A DNA stretch of 64,000 nucleotides from Amblyornis subalaris (GCA_018881555.1 JACAXG010000081.1:1284399-1348398), one strand, 5' to 3'; shown: positions 51,651-63,569, counted from the first letter of the stretch. Program-made: numbers and translations. The notes: generated by a model not told the origin, from the letters alone.

Positions 51651-53443
51651 CTCATGGAGCTTAACAGTCAGTGTGCAACACTTGCAAATTGTTGTTCAAC
51701 TCCAGTCAGTGATGGGGCTATTACAGGTGGGAACACCACGCTGGGAGTGGGTAGGTTCATTCTGAAATGTCCATTACTAGAAGGGAAGCATGGTCAAAAT
51801 TGTAAGCCTTATTGTCACCTCCAGCCACAATGTAGAGAGTGCCTGGAGAAGGATTTTTGAGTCATCTCACCACTTCTTTTGGTGGACTTGGCAGAGTTGG
51901 GCTTGTGCTTAGACTTGATGATCTTGAAGGTCTTTTCCAGCCTAAAGGTTTCCATGATCCTAAAGTTTCCTGTTTGATTTGGTCATTTGAATTAACTAAT
52001 CTTTGTGCAGCCCAGACATGCCCCAGCTATTTAGGACTCCCTAATTGTGTGCTGATTAGCTGCGTGTGCACAAGCGGTTGAGCAAGTGTTGTGTTCATCA
52101 AATAACCGAGGAGTTACACGTTTGTTTAAGGACCAGGAGTGTTTGCTGGGACACCTCTTGCTCACAGGTGTATTTATAGAACCAGCCAAGCCATGGTTTA
52201 TTTCCGGGCCCTGCTGCTGCTGCAGCCAGGGCTGATTTACACGGATATGCATGGGCAGGATTCAAACATTGCCATAGTGCCCTGGCCCTGGTTTGGGGTC
52301 AGGCTCTACTGAGGCTACTTGAAGAACATAAGGGCCAATATATAGTGGCTGCCCANAAAGCAGGAACAGTGAATCCTTCCCCCCCAACCCCCCCGATAGT
52401 GCTTTGTCTGTAGGGACACCTTTGCAGGNGCCCTGTGTGGAAGGAGCAGAGGCTCTGGGCAGGGTGGAGGGCTGGTGGGGTAGAACACTGTGGAAGCAGC
52501 TGGGCTGGCTCGGTAAGGCACAGCTTAGTCACTTCCTTTGGGGAGCGTGTAGGATGCACCTCCTGTGTGGGAGCCCCACCTGAGCCNCCTCCTGCTGGGG
52601 CAAAATGTTGAGGTGCTCTCTGCTTACCAGGAACGGAGCTTCTCATGGGCTAGGCTTGCTGGTCTGGCCTGCCCCAGACACAGCAGTGAACCTGGGCTTT
52701 GTGCTGCCCACGGAGACCCACGAAGCGGTTAGATCTGCTGCAGGAGCTGAAACCACACTCGCCAAAGCCTGGGGCACAAACCGTGCTCAGGATCTTCCCA
52801 TCCTGCAGCTGCTCCTGAACCTCCTCACAGCAATCACTTGGAGAACCTCAGCCCCACTTTCAGCACCTCTCCACACCGCTGGGAAGCCAGACTTGGGAGA
52901 AAATCGCCATCGATGTAGGCCTCTGGTGTCCCTTGTCACGAGCCTGGAGTTGTCCATNAGCTTGGAAGAAGGATGTCTCTGCTCGTCTGACGAGATGCTG
53001 TGGCTTGTCCCTCGGATTCCCCGGCTCGACAAGTCCTTACTCATCCCCTCGTTTGGAGGAGGGATCTCATGAGATCCTCTCCGAGCCCCGTGAGGATTTT
53101 TCTCGGCTGATGGAGCAGGAGAGCGAGAGCTGCGGGTGACAGGGGCTCCCAGAGGCGTGCCCGTGCGGGGCTGGGTGCTCCACTCCCGCAGCAGAGCCCA
53201 GAGGCACCTGTACAACACCGAGGCGTGTCAGGAAACCTGATGCCTCACCTCTGCCAATGTGGAGGCGGAGAGAGGAGGGCCCAAAGACATGTCCCTTCAC
53301 GCTCGCAACAGCTGAAAACAGAAAAGGAAACTTGCTAGAGCCTTTTTTACCGGNGGAGGAAGCCTCCCTGCCCCGCTCTCACCCCAGGAGCCCTCCCGTC
53401 GGCCAGTACTCTGGGGGGGTGGCTGTCCCGCACCCGTCGGGCG
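51651..53443. other. MAPK14-MAPK13 intergenic region with MAPK13 upstream sequence
   Basis: About 1.8 kb. It contains one CR1 3' end (51868-51962), then moderately GC-rich sequence from about 52.4 kb leading into MAPK13 exon 1. The MAPK13 promoter and 5' UTR should be in the last kilobase; no TATA box or clear core element was recognised. Open frames here have no recognisable homology. Confidence 0.55.
51868..51962 (+). repeat. CR1 LINE 3' tail
   Basis: CACCACTTCTTTTGGTGGAC region followed by GACTTGATGATCTTGAAGGT, CTTTTCCAGCCTAAAGG and CCATGATCCT, the standard CR1 3' end in plus orientation. Confidence 0.88.
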
Positions 53444-53562
53444 ATGAACATCGCAAGGAGAAGAGGCTTTTACAGACAGGAGGTGAACAACACGCTCTGG
53501 GAGCTGCCCAGGAGATACACATCCCTCCACCCGCTGGGGTCTGGGGCCTACGGCTCGGTGTG
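53444..53562 (+). CDS. MAPK13: MAPK13 exon 1 (start, glycine loop)
   Basis: 119 bp from ATG to a GTGAGT donor. It encodes [20 protein letters not shown], then [19 protein letters not shown] plus two bases of Cys40. The start gives a length matching human p38 delta. Confidence 0.93.
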
Positions 53563-56500
53563 GTGAGTGGGGTCCCGCCGGCACCGCCGGCGGCAGCGCG
53601 GGNCGGGCTGGGGGCGTTGAAAGTTCCGTGCCGGGGGGGAAACAGGAGGTGCTTGTGTCAGCACCCCTCCATTAAGGAAGGCCATTTGCATGTCCTGTTC
53701 CAGCGGCTGGACACTCGCTCGCTTGAAGAAAATGTTTGCCCCTTTGGCCACCTCGGGTAGGCAGAGAGGGGACCGGGCAGGGGTGCCAGGGCAGCCGGAG
53801 CGTCTCCTCGGCAGTGAGGTCAGGCAGCTTTTGAGCTGCTTTGGGCTCAGCTTGCGCTGAGATTCCTGTCTGGCAGCCGAGGCAGGAGGTGGGGGAATAC
53901 CTGGGTGGCTGAAGGCGATTTGTAGGTGATAACAGAGGTGGGTGCTGGAACAGGGTGTCCTTGCTGCTTAGTCCGAGGCAGCTGAGGCTGGACAATACAG
54001 CCCCCACCCTGATACTGTTTCCAGCTTGAAATCATAAAGTAGAGAGAAACTATTGTGAACCAGGATCAGTAACAGACTGGGACTTCCCTCATGGCTGATG
54101 ATAATCCCCAACCAACAAGAGAGCAGCAGGAGCTGCTGTTAATTATTCAGCAGGACAAAGGTGCCTGTTGCAAGAGCAAGCAGAAGTCAGACATTGCTTG
54201 GTTTACACTGAGGAACTGGAGGAGATGGGCAGCTCTGAAAGGTTAAATATGAAACAGTCCATTGATCGTATCTGAACAGAGCTCTAGTTTCATAACGTGC
54301 TGAGCTAAAAATAAAAAAAAAAAGGTGTGTCTGTTTTCATAGGTGTTGGGCAAAGTCTGGCCTGCCGTTGTCGAGGCACTAATCCTGAAGCCCTGGTGCC
54401 CAGGTTTTGTCCTTTTCCCCCAGCTCCCAATTTACAGAGAGGCACCCACTTGGCTGCCCAGGCGCATTTATGCTTCTGAGATGCTTAAGTCAGTCCCGCA
54501 AAATCAGGCAAGACTAGACTCGACTTTTAATTTATATTTGTACAGTGTTCTCTGGTTTTTATCACAGAGGAAATCAGGAAGGAAAATAAAGACAGGACAA
54601 CAAAAAAGAAAGAGAGAAATCCTTTCAAAGTTTCCTTCCCCACCTGAAAAACTCAAACATCAACAAGACAAATCTTTACTGGTCCCTGTAAAAGTCTCGG
54701 CTGCTCTGGGGGTCTCAAGGAGGGAGGGAGAGAAAGGTGTTGAAGCAGCCCAGGGGTCCGTGGTGGTATTGAATGGACCGTGCTCAGCAGGGAGGGCTCG
54801 CTGCCGAGTCCTGCACAAAGCAGAGGCAGAAGCGTGTGGAGTTAGGATTTGCTGTCCTCTGCCGGGAATCGCTGGGAAGCGTCCCTATTGCAGCGTTGTT
54901 CAGCAGCTGGCTTTTACCCCTTCCTGAGCAGCTGAGAAAGTAACTCAGGAGAAACAGCAAAGACTTGTTTCTTCCCTTATTAATTTGCCAGAATCTGTCA
55001 GGATTTGGCTTCCAGCTGAATGGAATTGTGAAAGAAGAGTCTTCTGACCCCTCCAACGCTGGTCTTGCTGATCTTTGCCAGCCAAGGCAGAGACACAGCT
55101 CTGCCTGCCCAATGTCATCCCAAACTGCATCTGTTCATTAAATCTGTGCTGGGGAGAACACGGTGTAGCTGTTCCTGCACTTCCTTTGCTTCTCCAGACT
55201 CAATAGGGAAATGTGTCTGTGCAAGGCTGGAGGGTGCAGCTAAAAGCCATTGAATGGACCATGACGATTAATGGCTCTTCTGTCCCCATGAGAGATGGGA
55301 TAGGCATTTACAAAGCAGTGGGAACCGCTCTGGGAATCCACGGCGTGATTTGCAGGGAAACCCCTTTTTTCATCTGTTTGCCTCGTGGGAGGGGTCAAGG
55401 AGAGGCTGAGGCACTCCTGGAAAAGAGCACCGACAATCCTGAATTACAGCTGTCTGTCTGAGGGCCTCCCTTCCCACGCGGAACCTGGGGCCTCCTTTGC
55501 AATCTGAGCAAGGAGCCTCCAGAAGAAGAGGAACTGTCACAGGATTGCTGTGTCCAGCTGTGAACAGTGAATGTGACCAGAGGGAATAGCACATCGTGTC
55601 TGGAGTGATGGCTGTTGTACCATGCTTTCATCAACTTTGTAGAAGGGTCTCCTTCCCAGCCAGACCTGCTCTTACACAGGAGTGCAGCATCGAAGGTTCT
55701 GAGCACAGCAGGATTCATTCCAGCAGCCTCTATTTTCAGTGTGTGACATCCACTGCCTTTGCTCCAGAATACAGCAAAGGCAGCTGCCCTGCCTTAAAAT
55801 ACGACAACCTCCGAGCAGATGGCAAAGCAGAAATTTCCATATCTTTATTCCCTTATCTCCACGCATTAGGGAAGGAAAAGGCAGAGTTAGAACTAATTCT
55901 GACCTTCAACCATTTGTGTTTACCTTTCCTTCCAGCTCTGTTACCTCCAGCTCATTTCTGCAGGTTAAGGGGAATTAAGATGAGCCACTAATGCTTTCCT
56001 TGGTGACCCACCTCCTCCTTCGGAGAGCACAGGCTGTGGTCTGCTGCCCCAGCCACACAGGGTAACACCTCTGTGTGCAGAGCTCCACTGGGTTTCTCAA
56101 AGGGCCTTTCTTTGCTGTCCTGTGAGCACAAGAATTAACTCTTCTCTAGGAGATGACCTTTGGGGTTGCAAAATCTGGTAAAACTTACTGCCAATGTCAG
56201 AATGGTTTTCTATTTGTCTGCTGCAGTTCAGCCATAGACAAGAAGACGGGGGAGAAGGTGGCCATCAAGAAGCTCTGCCGCCCGTTCCAGTCAGAGATCT
56301 TTGCCAAGAGAGCCTACAGAGAGCTGATGCTGCTGAAGCACATGCAACATGAGAATGTGAGTGCTCATTTCTCTCTCTTCCTGCTGATGCAGGGCGTGTT
56401 TCCTTGCCCTCTGTGTGGCATCACCTTGTATTTTAATTGAGAGGTCCTGACATTTGGCATGTGCAGGCAGTCTCAGGGTTTACCTGCCACCTGTTTGCTG

Positions 56501-59500
56501 TGCCCAGGCTGGAGCAGATGTGTAATGGGTGCACCCCTGTATTAGTAAGAGGAAAAACATTTGTGCAGCATCAGTGAGGAGTCCCTGGATTCCTCGGATG
56601 GAATTCTCTGTGTTCACCCATGCGCATGTGCCAGTGGAGAGCTGATGAGTCCCATGAGCACAGCCAATGCTTTCCAGGTTTAAATGTGGGCTTCTCTCCT
56701 TCCTCAGGTCATTGGGCTGCTTGATGTCTTCACCTCCACTGCCTCCTACCAGGGGTTCCAGGACTTGTAAGTTTGGAGTTGTTCACTCTGTCTAGACTAA
56801 CACTGTCCTTAGCATCAGGATAACAGAGAGGGTTGAGGTGCAAAGGGGCCAGACTAAATGCCAGGCATCCCCAAATAACAGAGAATCAAAAGCACACATC
56901 AGCTCCCATGGCTGACACACCCAGAATACATAAACAGATCCCAGGCCATGCTCACAGCGTGTGCAGACCAACCTGTGCCATGAAGATGTGTCACATTCCA
57001 TGGTGATCACACGCAGGGTGACCCTTGCTAACACTGCCTGTGGGACTGCTGAGCTAAGAGGTTGCTCTCAGAATGGGAGAAGCATTGTTCATCAGGCCTC
57101 AGGGCAATTCAACTGAGAATTTGAAAGATCTGTCCTTCTTTTCCTCTTGATTCTGGCTCTTCTTATTTTATTTTAATTTTTTTTTTTGGCATTTTCCCTC
57201 AGTGCTCATGGTCAGGTTGGACAAGTCATTTTCCCTTCCCCATCAGTGTGGACGAGCAGCATGTGCCTGGGTTTGGGGCTTTGGCTGATGGCTGAGCATT
57301 TAGCAGCCTGCAGGAAGAGCATTTGAAGGTTCTCAGAGCAGTTCCTGCAGGAAGACCATCAATTAATTAGCAGCCTCAGCAGGCAGATACTGAAGAAAGC
57401 TGGATATTGTCTTCCAGGGCAGGGTTGGAGAATATTACAAAGACAAATCTGGGAGCCAAGGCAGCTCTTTTGCTGTGTGAGATGTTTCAGCTCCTGGGTG
57501 GTGAAAAGCCATCCAAAACTGAACTTCACTTGAGGTCTAAAGTAAACTAATTCAGGATCCTGAAGATCCTTGTTCTTACTTGACATCAGATATCTGATTT
57601 AAGGGGAGGAGAAAGAGCAATTTTCAGAACAGGCTGAAATTCCAGCTTCACTGCAGGCTGTGCTAGTTAGCCAGGAGCACTGTCACAACAACTCATCTTC
57701 GTTACAGTGAGTTACACAGCCAAAAAAACCAAGCCAAGTGAGAACAAGGCTAGCCTGGTCCCCTGCATTTTTCTTCCAGACTCAGGGCCTTGTCTTACTG
57801 CCTTTTAGCTACCTGGTGATGCCATACATGCGGACAGATTTACAAAAGATCATGGGACATGAATTCAGTGACGAAAAGATCCAGTACCTGGTCTACCAAA
57901 TGCTGAAAGGGCTGAAGGTAGGTGGGTCTGGAGGAGTTTAGTGACTCCCTGTGTCTCCTCTATGTGTCACCTCTGGGTTGACCTTAACCAAACTCCCTTC
58001 CAATACTGCATATAGGAAGATGTAGGGAGTTTATGGCATCCTCTAAGAGCAGGTGTTGGCTATTGAACTGTTCTTGTTCCAGCACACATCAATAAAATGA
58101 GTGCGTGTTTACATCAGTCAGTTGAGTATCAAAATAATCAGCAGCCATAGGCCTTGAGATGGTTTTTCCATGGCAGCACTTGCATCTCTCTTTGACTTGT
58201 CAAAATCCTTAGCAAAACTCTAAACAGAGNGTGAGACACTGGCAGCAGCAGCAGCTTCTGCTGAGTTCATAACAGAGGCTCTCGGGGGAGAACACAGAGG
58301 GAATGGTTTTATGTTCAGTAGCATAAGGAAGGAATGTGTTCCTGTAAATGGCTTTGAGGGAGCTGAAAGCCATCACTGCAAACTCCAGGATGTACAGACA
58401 GTGCTTTACAGCTGCCCTCTAACTTCCTACACCTGGAGTCAGAGAGTGGCTTACAGGCAGGAATGAGTTCACCTTAACTACACCTTTACCCAGTTCACTG
58501 CTATCCTGAGTTTAAATAAAGGGGGGAAGAACACACAGAAGGTTTGACTGTTGTCAACCTAAAAGCCAGATACTCAGTTTTTGCAATTTTATGCTTTTAG
58601 GCTGAGATTATTTTTTTGAACAGACAAATTAACCACGTTTTCTTGTCATCTGCTGTAACCCTGATGCCTTTGATAGCTTGAAGCTGCTGTTGTACTTGCT
58701 CTAAGGAATTGCTTCATCCCTTCTCTTCTGCTCCTTGTGTTTTCTTTAGAAGGGCAACAGCATTGCAAATACTGTCAGCAATTTGGGGCAGAGATTTCTT
58801 TTCAAACTGCTGCCCTGGGGGGCAGCCAGGGGACCTGCAGCAGGCTGCAGGGTTGTGTTCTCAGCAAGTTCTTGTTTGTAGCTCTCGTTTCTCTGCTGGA
58901 GAACAGAAAATCTTGTCTGCTGGTGATCACATTGTGGCTCCTCTTTTTATTGCAGTATATTCACTCAGCTGGCATCGTCCACAGGGTAAGTTCATGTGCA
59001 CTCGTATTCTGATTTTTGTCTGTTTGAGAAACACAGCATAGTTCTAAAGTTCATAAATTCCTAACCTCATTTCACTAATAGCATTGTCTGCTCTGAGGTC
59101 TCTTTTCCATTCTATACCCTAATTATGTTTGGTTTTGCTCATTCATGCAGCATTTTGAGCAAATGCTGTATTTTCTGATGAGCTGAGAAGCATTTTATGA
59201 TGATTTTTGAATTAAAACTCTTTCAGAAAAAATAGAATAGTCATCTTAAGCTGTACAGCAGCTTTATATAGCAGGCATGGTGTTAATTCAGTCATTTGCT
59301 GAATTGACACTGGACTTGGGGTGTTACAGGACCATCCAAAGGCAAGCAGAGGTTCAACTGAGACTTGTGTTGATGTATTGCAACTTGAGACATCCATATT
59401 TTTCTGCTCTTGTCTGTTGTAGGACCTGAAGCCAAGTAACCTGGCTGTGAACGAAGACTGCCAGCTGAAGGTAGGTGGGAAAGCTGCACTGTGCAGCAGT

Positions 59501-62500
59501 AGCACATCAGATTGTGGAGGAACTGCTCTGCCAGCAGGAAATTGGCACTGTCACGTTTCCTCTTTCCTCCCAGCCTCGATTCAAGGNGTTGTGTTACTTG
59601 GCAGCTGCAGGCAGTGGGAAATACTCACCTGCTGATGTAACTTGCTGAATCAGGGCACAAGACTTCAAATGAACCTTCTGTCACTGTAATTCTTGTGGCA
59701 TGGCAGTGTGTAATGACTTCCTAGACAAATTCAATACTGCTGAGCAATACTTGCAGCAGGTGAAGGGTCCCTGAAGGGTAACTGGATTCAGCTGCAGTTG
59801 CCCTTTGGTTCTCATGGACATTGTGGTTGTGATTCCAGTCAAAGCTGTTTTCAGTGTTGCTCTGAAGGCTTTGCTTGCAGCTCACTGGTGTGGTGCTCTA
59901 GCATGCATTTTCTGTAATGTATATTACAGGGAGTGGCTCCGCTGCCCATAAAGGTTGGGTCAAGCTTGTTCATCTTCAGCATTGAGGGAGAGGCCATCCT
60001 CTGTCAGCTGCAAGGTGTTCTTATAGGAAAGGGTGAGTTGTGGTGACCTGGGAGCATGCCTTCACCACCAGGTCATAGACCAACTCCAATAAAGCACACA
60101 GACAGGAAACTTAAGCTTCAAGAAAGGAAGTGACCTTCCAGGCAGCACAAAGCACTGATCTTTTCAGCAGGGTCTTCTCACAACAACTGGGTTTGCAGCT
60201 GGTTTGCAATTTACAGTGGAATTAAGACAAACCCATTAATTCTTTGAACCACCCCATGGCTGGCTGTGGTATAGCTGGAGCTTTGTTATCTGATTGGACC
60301 TACTTCATTTTCCCTTAGAAGTAGCATCTCACTTGCCCATAGGATTTCTCTTTTCTCTCCTGCCCTTCCTTCTCCTTATTCTTCCTTTGGAACTGCAGAT
60401 CCTGGATTTTGGCTTGGCCAGACACGCTGATGCTGAGATGACTGGCTACGTGGTCACCCGGTGGTACAGAGCCCCAGAAGTCATCCTGAGCTGGATGCAT
60501 TACAACCAGACAGGTGAGCAGCTGAGCCCCAGAAGTCATCCTGAGCTGGATGCATTACAACCAGACAGGTGAGCAGCCTTGTCCCAACAGTGTGGCTGCC
60601 TGGCAATGAGCCCGGAGATCCTGCTGGGTCAAACCCCACGTAATGGTCCGATTGTTTTTCCTCTTTATCATCGGTGTTCCCTGGAGCAGAGCAGGTCCCA
60701 GAGGTGTTTCACAACTCCCAAAGGTGGTGCTTGCAGGAAATGATGAAAGCAGACATTTTAGCAGCATAGAAAGAACAGAGGATGGGGGGACTGAGTGAAA
60801 TTTAAATCAGTGCCTGCTGCAAGCAACAGCAAAAGCGACAGACCCAGCAATCACTGCTGCCTTTTTAATGTCCTTTTTTTTATTTTTTTCCCCCTTTTTT
60901 CCCCCTCTTTTTTCCCTCTGAACAGTGGATATCTGGTCTATTGGCTGTATCATGGCAGAAATGCTGACTGGGAAAACGCTGTTTAAAGGAAAAGACTGTA
61001 TCCTTTCAAGCTGAACCTTTTCCCTGAGGGGAGTAATAATTCTTGATGTGTGTGAAAGGGCTTTTATGAATGAAGATACTGAAAAAAGTAGGTGTCAGTC
61101 TGGTTTATCAGGAGGTAATCACAAGGACCAGTCTTTTTGGTGAGCAAAACAGAAGGGGACCTTAGAAATCTACCTCTGTGCTGGTGTGGCTCTCCATCAG
61201 CAGTTCAACCTTGCGTGGCCATAGCTCCATTCCCAAACCTTTGCATATCCTTCCAAGCCCACGGATGTGTGTCCTGGCNTAGCTGTGCCAGAAAAATTAT
61301 TTATTGATGGAAATGGCAAGCCAAGAAAGGCTTGGAGCTCTTTTTGCCAATCTNATGAATCTCTATTTGTGTGACTGTGTTGGGTTTGTATCATGACCTA
61401 ATTGTAGCCCTTGCAGGCTGAGCTGGGGGGGGTCCAGGGCCCTCTCCTCAGTGGGTGATCTTTAACACAGCTTGCCAGACCTGGATCAACTGACCCAGAT
61501 CCTGAAAGTAACAGGGCACCCAGGAGAAGACTTCTTGGAGAAGCTGGAGGACAAAGCGGTAAGGAAGTTCCCTGTGGATTTGGGTCCTGCTGGCAGAGGT
61601 GTCATGGGGAGAGGTTAACTGGGGTGTGCTTGAGATGGGAGAGGTGCTGCCTCTACAGCAGCAAAGTGCAGCAGCAGCCTTTTCGCCTTGGCAGGGAAGA
61701 CTTTTCCCTGTGCTGGTGGCACATCTGATGGACCTGGTGCTGCACTGGGAACTGCTGTGTCTTGCAGGAACTCCCACGTGAGGGGCCTGATGCCCCAGCA
61801 GACCACCAACCTTCTCTGTTCTCCAGCTTGGCTCTGAAAACAGAAGTATTTCTCTATCTCAGTTGATAAAAATAGTTCCTTGTAAACTGCTCGCTGAAAT
61901 GTGGCATCTGGGATGTTTTGCTGTTGCCTCCATTTACCTTTGCTAATCAGAGCCATGAGACTGGGAGCTGTGTTTCACACCCCCTCACACCTGTCCACGC
62001 AGTAATTGTGCTTTCCTTGCTCTTTCAGGCTAAGAGTTACATCAAGTCCCTTCCTAAAATCCCCAAGAAGGATTTGTCTGTGCTTTTCCCCAAAGCAAAT
62101 CCCCAGGGTAAGTCATCTCCAGCATTTCTCATGAGATTTCTCAGCTGGGAAGGAGGCAAGCAGACTGCCACAGCCCCAACTCTATTTCTCTTTTTTCTCA
62201 TAATTTCTTGCTACTTTTTCCTTTGTAGGATGTGCCCCTGCCTCTTCCCAGGGAAAATACGTATCAATTAAAAGCAAAATGGTCCTTTATTGGCATTACC
62301 ATGGCGATGTTCTGCTGTCCTTGACAGTTTATTACTTTTTTCTAATTATTATTTTGTAAGTACAGTGTAGATCCTGTTTGTTGAATACCTGGATCTATCA
62401 ATATTTAACAGACAGTTGAGATGTGGATTTTTCAGGGCAAGAATTGAGCTCTTACAAAGAGCTCTTTTCCCAAGTAGGTTAGAGGTGAGAGCAAGCAAAA

Positions 62501-63569
62501 CTCTTCTAGAAACTGAAAAGAAGAAAGCCTTAAAATGTTAAAACCAAGTGGGAACAGGGCTGACAGGGTTGGTATCTGAGCTTCCTGCCCTCCTGTTTAC
62601 CAGGCATGTATAGATTTCTGTACAGATTACTCATGTTAAGAATACTTTGAGATGCAGGGCTCTGAATGAAAGCAAATGATTAAAACTGAAAAATATCTTG
62701 AGGTTACTGGCTTACTCTTCATGTTTCTGCAGCCCCATCTGTGCAGCAAAGCTTATTCAAGTCTAATTTATTACTGCACAATTTAAGTTCTGTCAGTAAG
62801 AGCTCCCCGAGGCTGCTGTTGGGCAGACTTTGCATCTCCACTGACAGGAGCTCCTTGCTGCCTTGACCAGGTTGAGGGATCTCTTCAGTTTTCAGCTCTG
62901 GAGATGCAGTACTGGAAATACCAGTGCCATCTCTTGCAGGGTTCATGCAGAGGGTGCCTGCTCTCCCCTGCACCTTGCTTAGCCCTGTTCCTCTCTTCTG
63001 CAGCCGTGGACCTGCTCGACAAGATGTTGCAGCTGGATGTGGAAAAGCGCCTTACAGCAACAGAGGCCTTGGCTCACCCCTACTTCGACCAGTTCCGAGA
63101 TATTGAGGAGGAGACAGAGGCACAACACTCCTATGATGATTCCCTGGAACACGAAAAGCTTTCGATAGAGGAGTGGAAAAGTAAGAAGTTTATTTCCTTC
63201 GAGGTTCCTGTCTAGCACAGGACTTTCCTACCCCTCTTTCTTTCCTGCACACATGCTGAGGAAGGCTGTGATTGCCTGCTGATGCCTCAATGGTAGTGCA
63301 CAGATTTCTTATTCTATGCATTGAGCAAAGATCCCTCCAGCTCTTCAGGCAGACTGTTCTTGTCTCTCTCCTTTGCCTGCCTCTTTCAGCTGCCACTGAA
63401 TACCTTCCTCTCTGCACGTCTAACATTCCAACTTTCATTTGCGTCCTCTAAAATCACACACTCATGGCTATTTTGTTCTGTTTTTCAAGAGCATATTTAC
63501 AAGGAGATCTTGTCCTTCAGCCCCATTGCACGGAAGGATTCAAAGAAGCAGAGTGGGATGTCATTATAG
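53444..63569 (+). CDS. MAPK13: MAPK13, p38 delta mitogen-activated protein kinase (complete)
   Basis: Stress-activated MAP kinase of the p38 group, phosphorylated on TGY by MKK3/MKK6 and acting on Ser/Thr-Pro substrates. Exons: 53444-53562, 56227-56356, 56708-56766, 57809-57917, 58956-58985, 59423-59470, 60399-60513, 60926-60997, 61479-61558, 62029-62107, 63004-63180 and 63490-63569. The sum is 1098 nt, 365 aa, the human p38 delta length. Landmarks are glycine loop GSGAYGSV, Lys54 in VAIKK, gatekeeper Met107 in YLVMPYM, HRD Asp150, DFG Asp168, Thr180-Gly-Tyr182, and C-terminus [17 protein letters not shown]. Met rather than Thr at the gatekeeper separates it from p38 alpha. Exon sizes mirror MAPK14, consistent with tandem duplication. 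KKLCRPFQ (human KKLSRPFQ) and the N-terminus [10 protein letters not shown] are local differences. A 55-bp duplication spans the exon 7 donor. Confidence 0.97.
53563..56226 (+). other. MAPK13: MAPK13 intron 1
   Basis: 2.7 kb intron with no recognised repeat or alternative exon. It holds a 194-codon open frame (54343-54927) with a GTG start and no recognisable homology, considered chance. Confidence 0.7.
56227..56356 (+). CDS. MAPK13: MAPK13 exon 2 (catalytic lysine)
   Basis: 130 bp, CTGCAG acceptor, GTGAGT donor. It encodes [20 protein letters not shown], then [20 protein letters not shown] and HEN. A Cys replaces the usual Ser in the KKLSRPF motif. Confidence 0.97.
56708..56766 (+). CDS. 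MAPK13: MAPK13 exon 3
   Basis: 59 bp, CCTCAG acceptor, GTAAGT donor. It encodes [19 protein letters not shown] plus two bases of Phe103. Confidence 0.95.
57809..57917 (+). CDS. MAPK13: MAPK13 exon 4 (gatekeeper and hinge)
   Basis: 109 bp, CTTTTAG acceptor, GTAGGT donor. It encodes [20 protein letters not shown], then [16 protein letters not shown]. Met107 is the gatekeeper. It is three bases shorter than MAPK14 exon 4. Confidence 0.97.
58956..58985 (+). CDS. MAPK13: MAPK13 exon 5 (30-bp microexon)
   Basis: 30 bp, ATTGCAG acceptor, GTAAGT donor. It encodes [10 protein letters not shown], with length and phase identical to MAPK14 exon 5. Confidence 0.96.
59423..59470 (+). CDS. MAPK13: MAPK13 exon 6 (catalytic loop)
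   Basis: 48 bp, TTGTAG acceptor, GTAGGT donor. It encodes [16 protein letters not shown] with catalytic Asp150; human has KPGN here and this has KPSN as in MAPK14. Confidence 0.96.
60399..60513 (+). CDS. MAPK13: MAPK13 exon 7 (activation loop, TGY)
   Basis: 115 bp, CTGCAG acceptor, GTGAGC donor. It encodes [20 protein letters not shown], then [18 protein letters not shown]. The last 45 bp and the donor are repeated immediately downstream, so a second identical donor lies 55 bp away at 60569. The first donor keeps frame with exon 8. Confidence 0.96.
60469..60577 (+). repeat. 55-bp tandem duplication across the MAPK13 exon 7 donor
   Basis: 60469-60522 and 60524-60577 are identical over 54 bp with one T between. 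Each copy holds the end of exon 7 (SWMHYNQT coding) and a GTGAGCAGC donor. Use of the second donor would add 55 bp and run to a TGA at 60570. Confidence 0.95.
60926..60997 (+). CDS. MAPK13: MAPK13 exon 8, ending at a U12-type donor
   Basis: 72 bp, CTGAACAG acceptor. It encodes [20 protein letters not shown], then KGKD, ending one base into Tyr at GTATCCTTTC, the same U12-type site as in MAPK14. Confidence 0.97.
60998..61478 (+). other. MAPK13: U12-type intron 8 of MAPK13
   Basis: A 481-bp intron with GTATCCTTTC donor and the branch-like TCTTTAAC at 61459-61466 (one mismatch to TCCTTAAC), its A at 61465 with 13 nt to the exon. It occupies the homologous position to MAPK14 intron 8. Confidence 0.85.
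61479..61558 (+). CDS. MAPK13: MAPK13 exon 9
   Basis: 80 bp, GCCAG acceptor of a U12-type intron, GTAAGG donor (U2). It encodes [20 protein letters not shown], then KLEDKA. No second copy equivalent to MAPK14 exon 9b is seen before exon 10. Confidence 0.96.
62029..62107 (+). CDS. MAPK13: MAPK13 exon 10
   Basis: 79 bp, CTTTCAG acceptor, GTAAGT donor. It encodes [20 protein letters not shown], then PKANPQ. Confidence 0.96.
63004..63180 (+). CDS. MAPK13: MAPK13 exon 11
   Basis: 177 bp, CTGCAG acceptor, GTAAGA donor. It encodes [59 protein letters not shown]. The acidic IEEETE marks the common-docking region. Confidence 0.97.
63490..63569 (+). CDS. MAPK13: MAPK13 exon 12 (C-terminus and stop)
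   Basis: 80 bp from a TTTTTCAAG acceptor to TAG at 63567-63569. It encodes [20 protein letters not shown], then QSGMSL and stop. Human ends RRRSGMKL. Confidence 0.95.

Noticed and set aside
54343..54927. 194-codon plus-strand open frame in MAPK13 intron 1
   Set aside because: Starts with GTG, has no recognisable homology and no exon-like borders joining it to MAPK13. Such a frame is plausible by chance across 64 kb in six frames.
60294..60572. Open frame reading through exon 7 of MAPK13 into the duplicated segment
   Set aside because: The extra C-terminus is a shifted translation of the duplicated exon end; the normal product uses the first donor at 60514.
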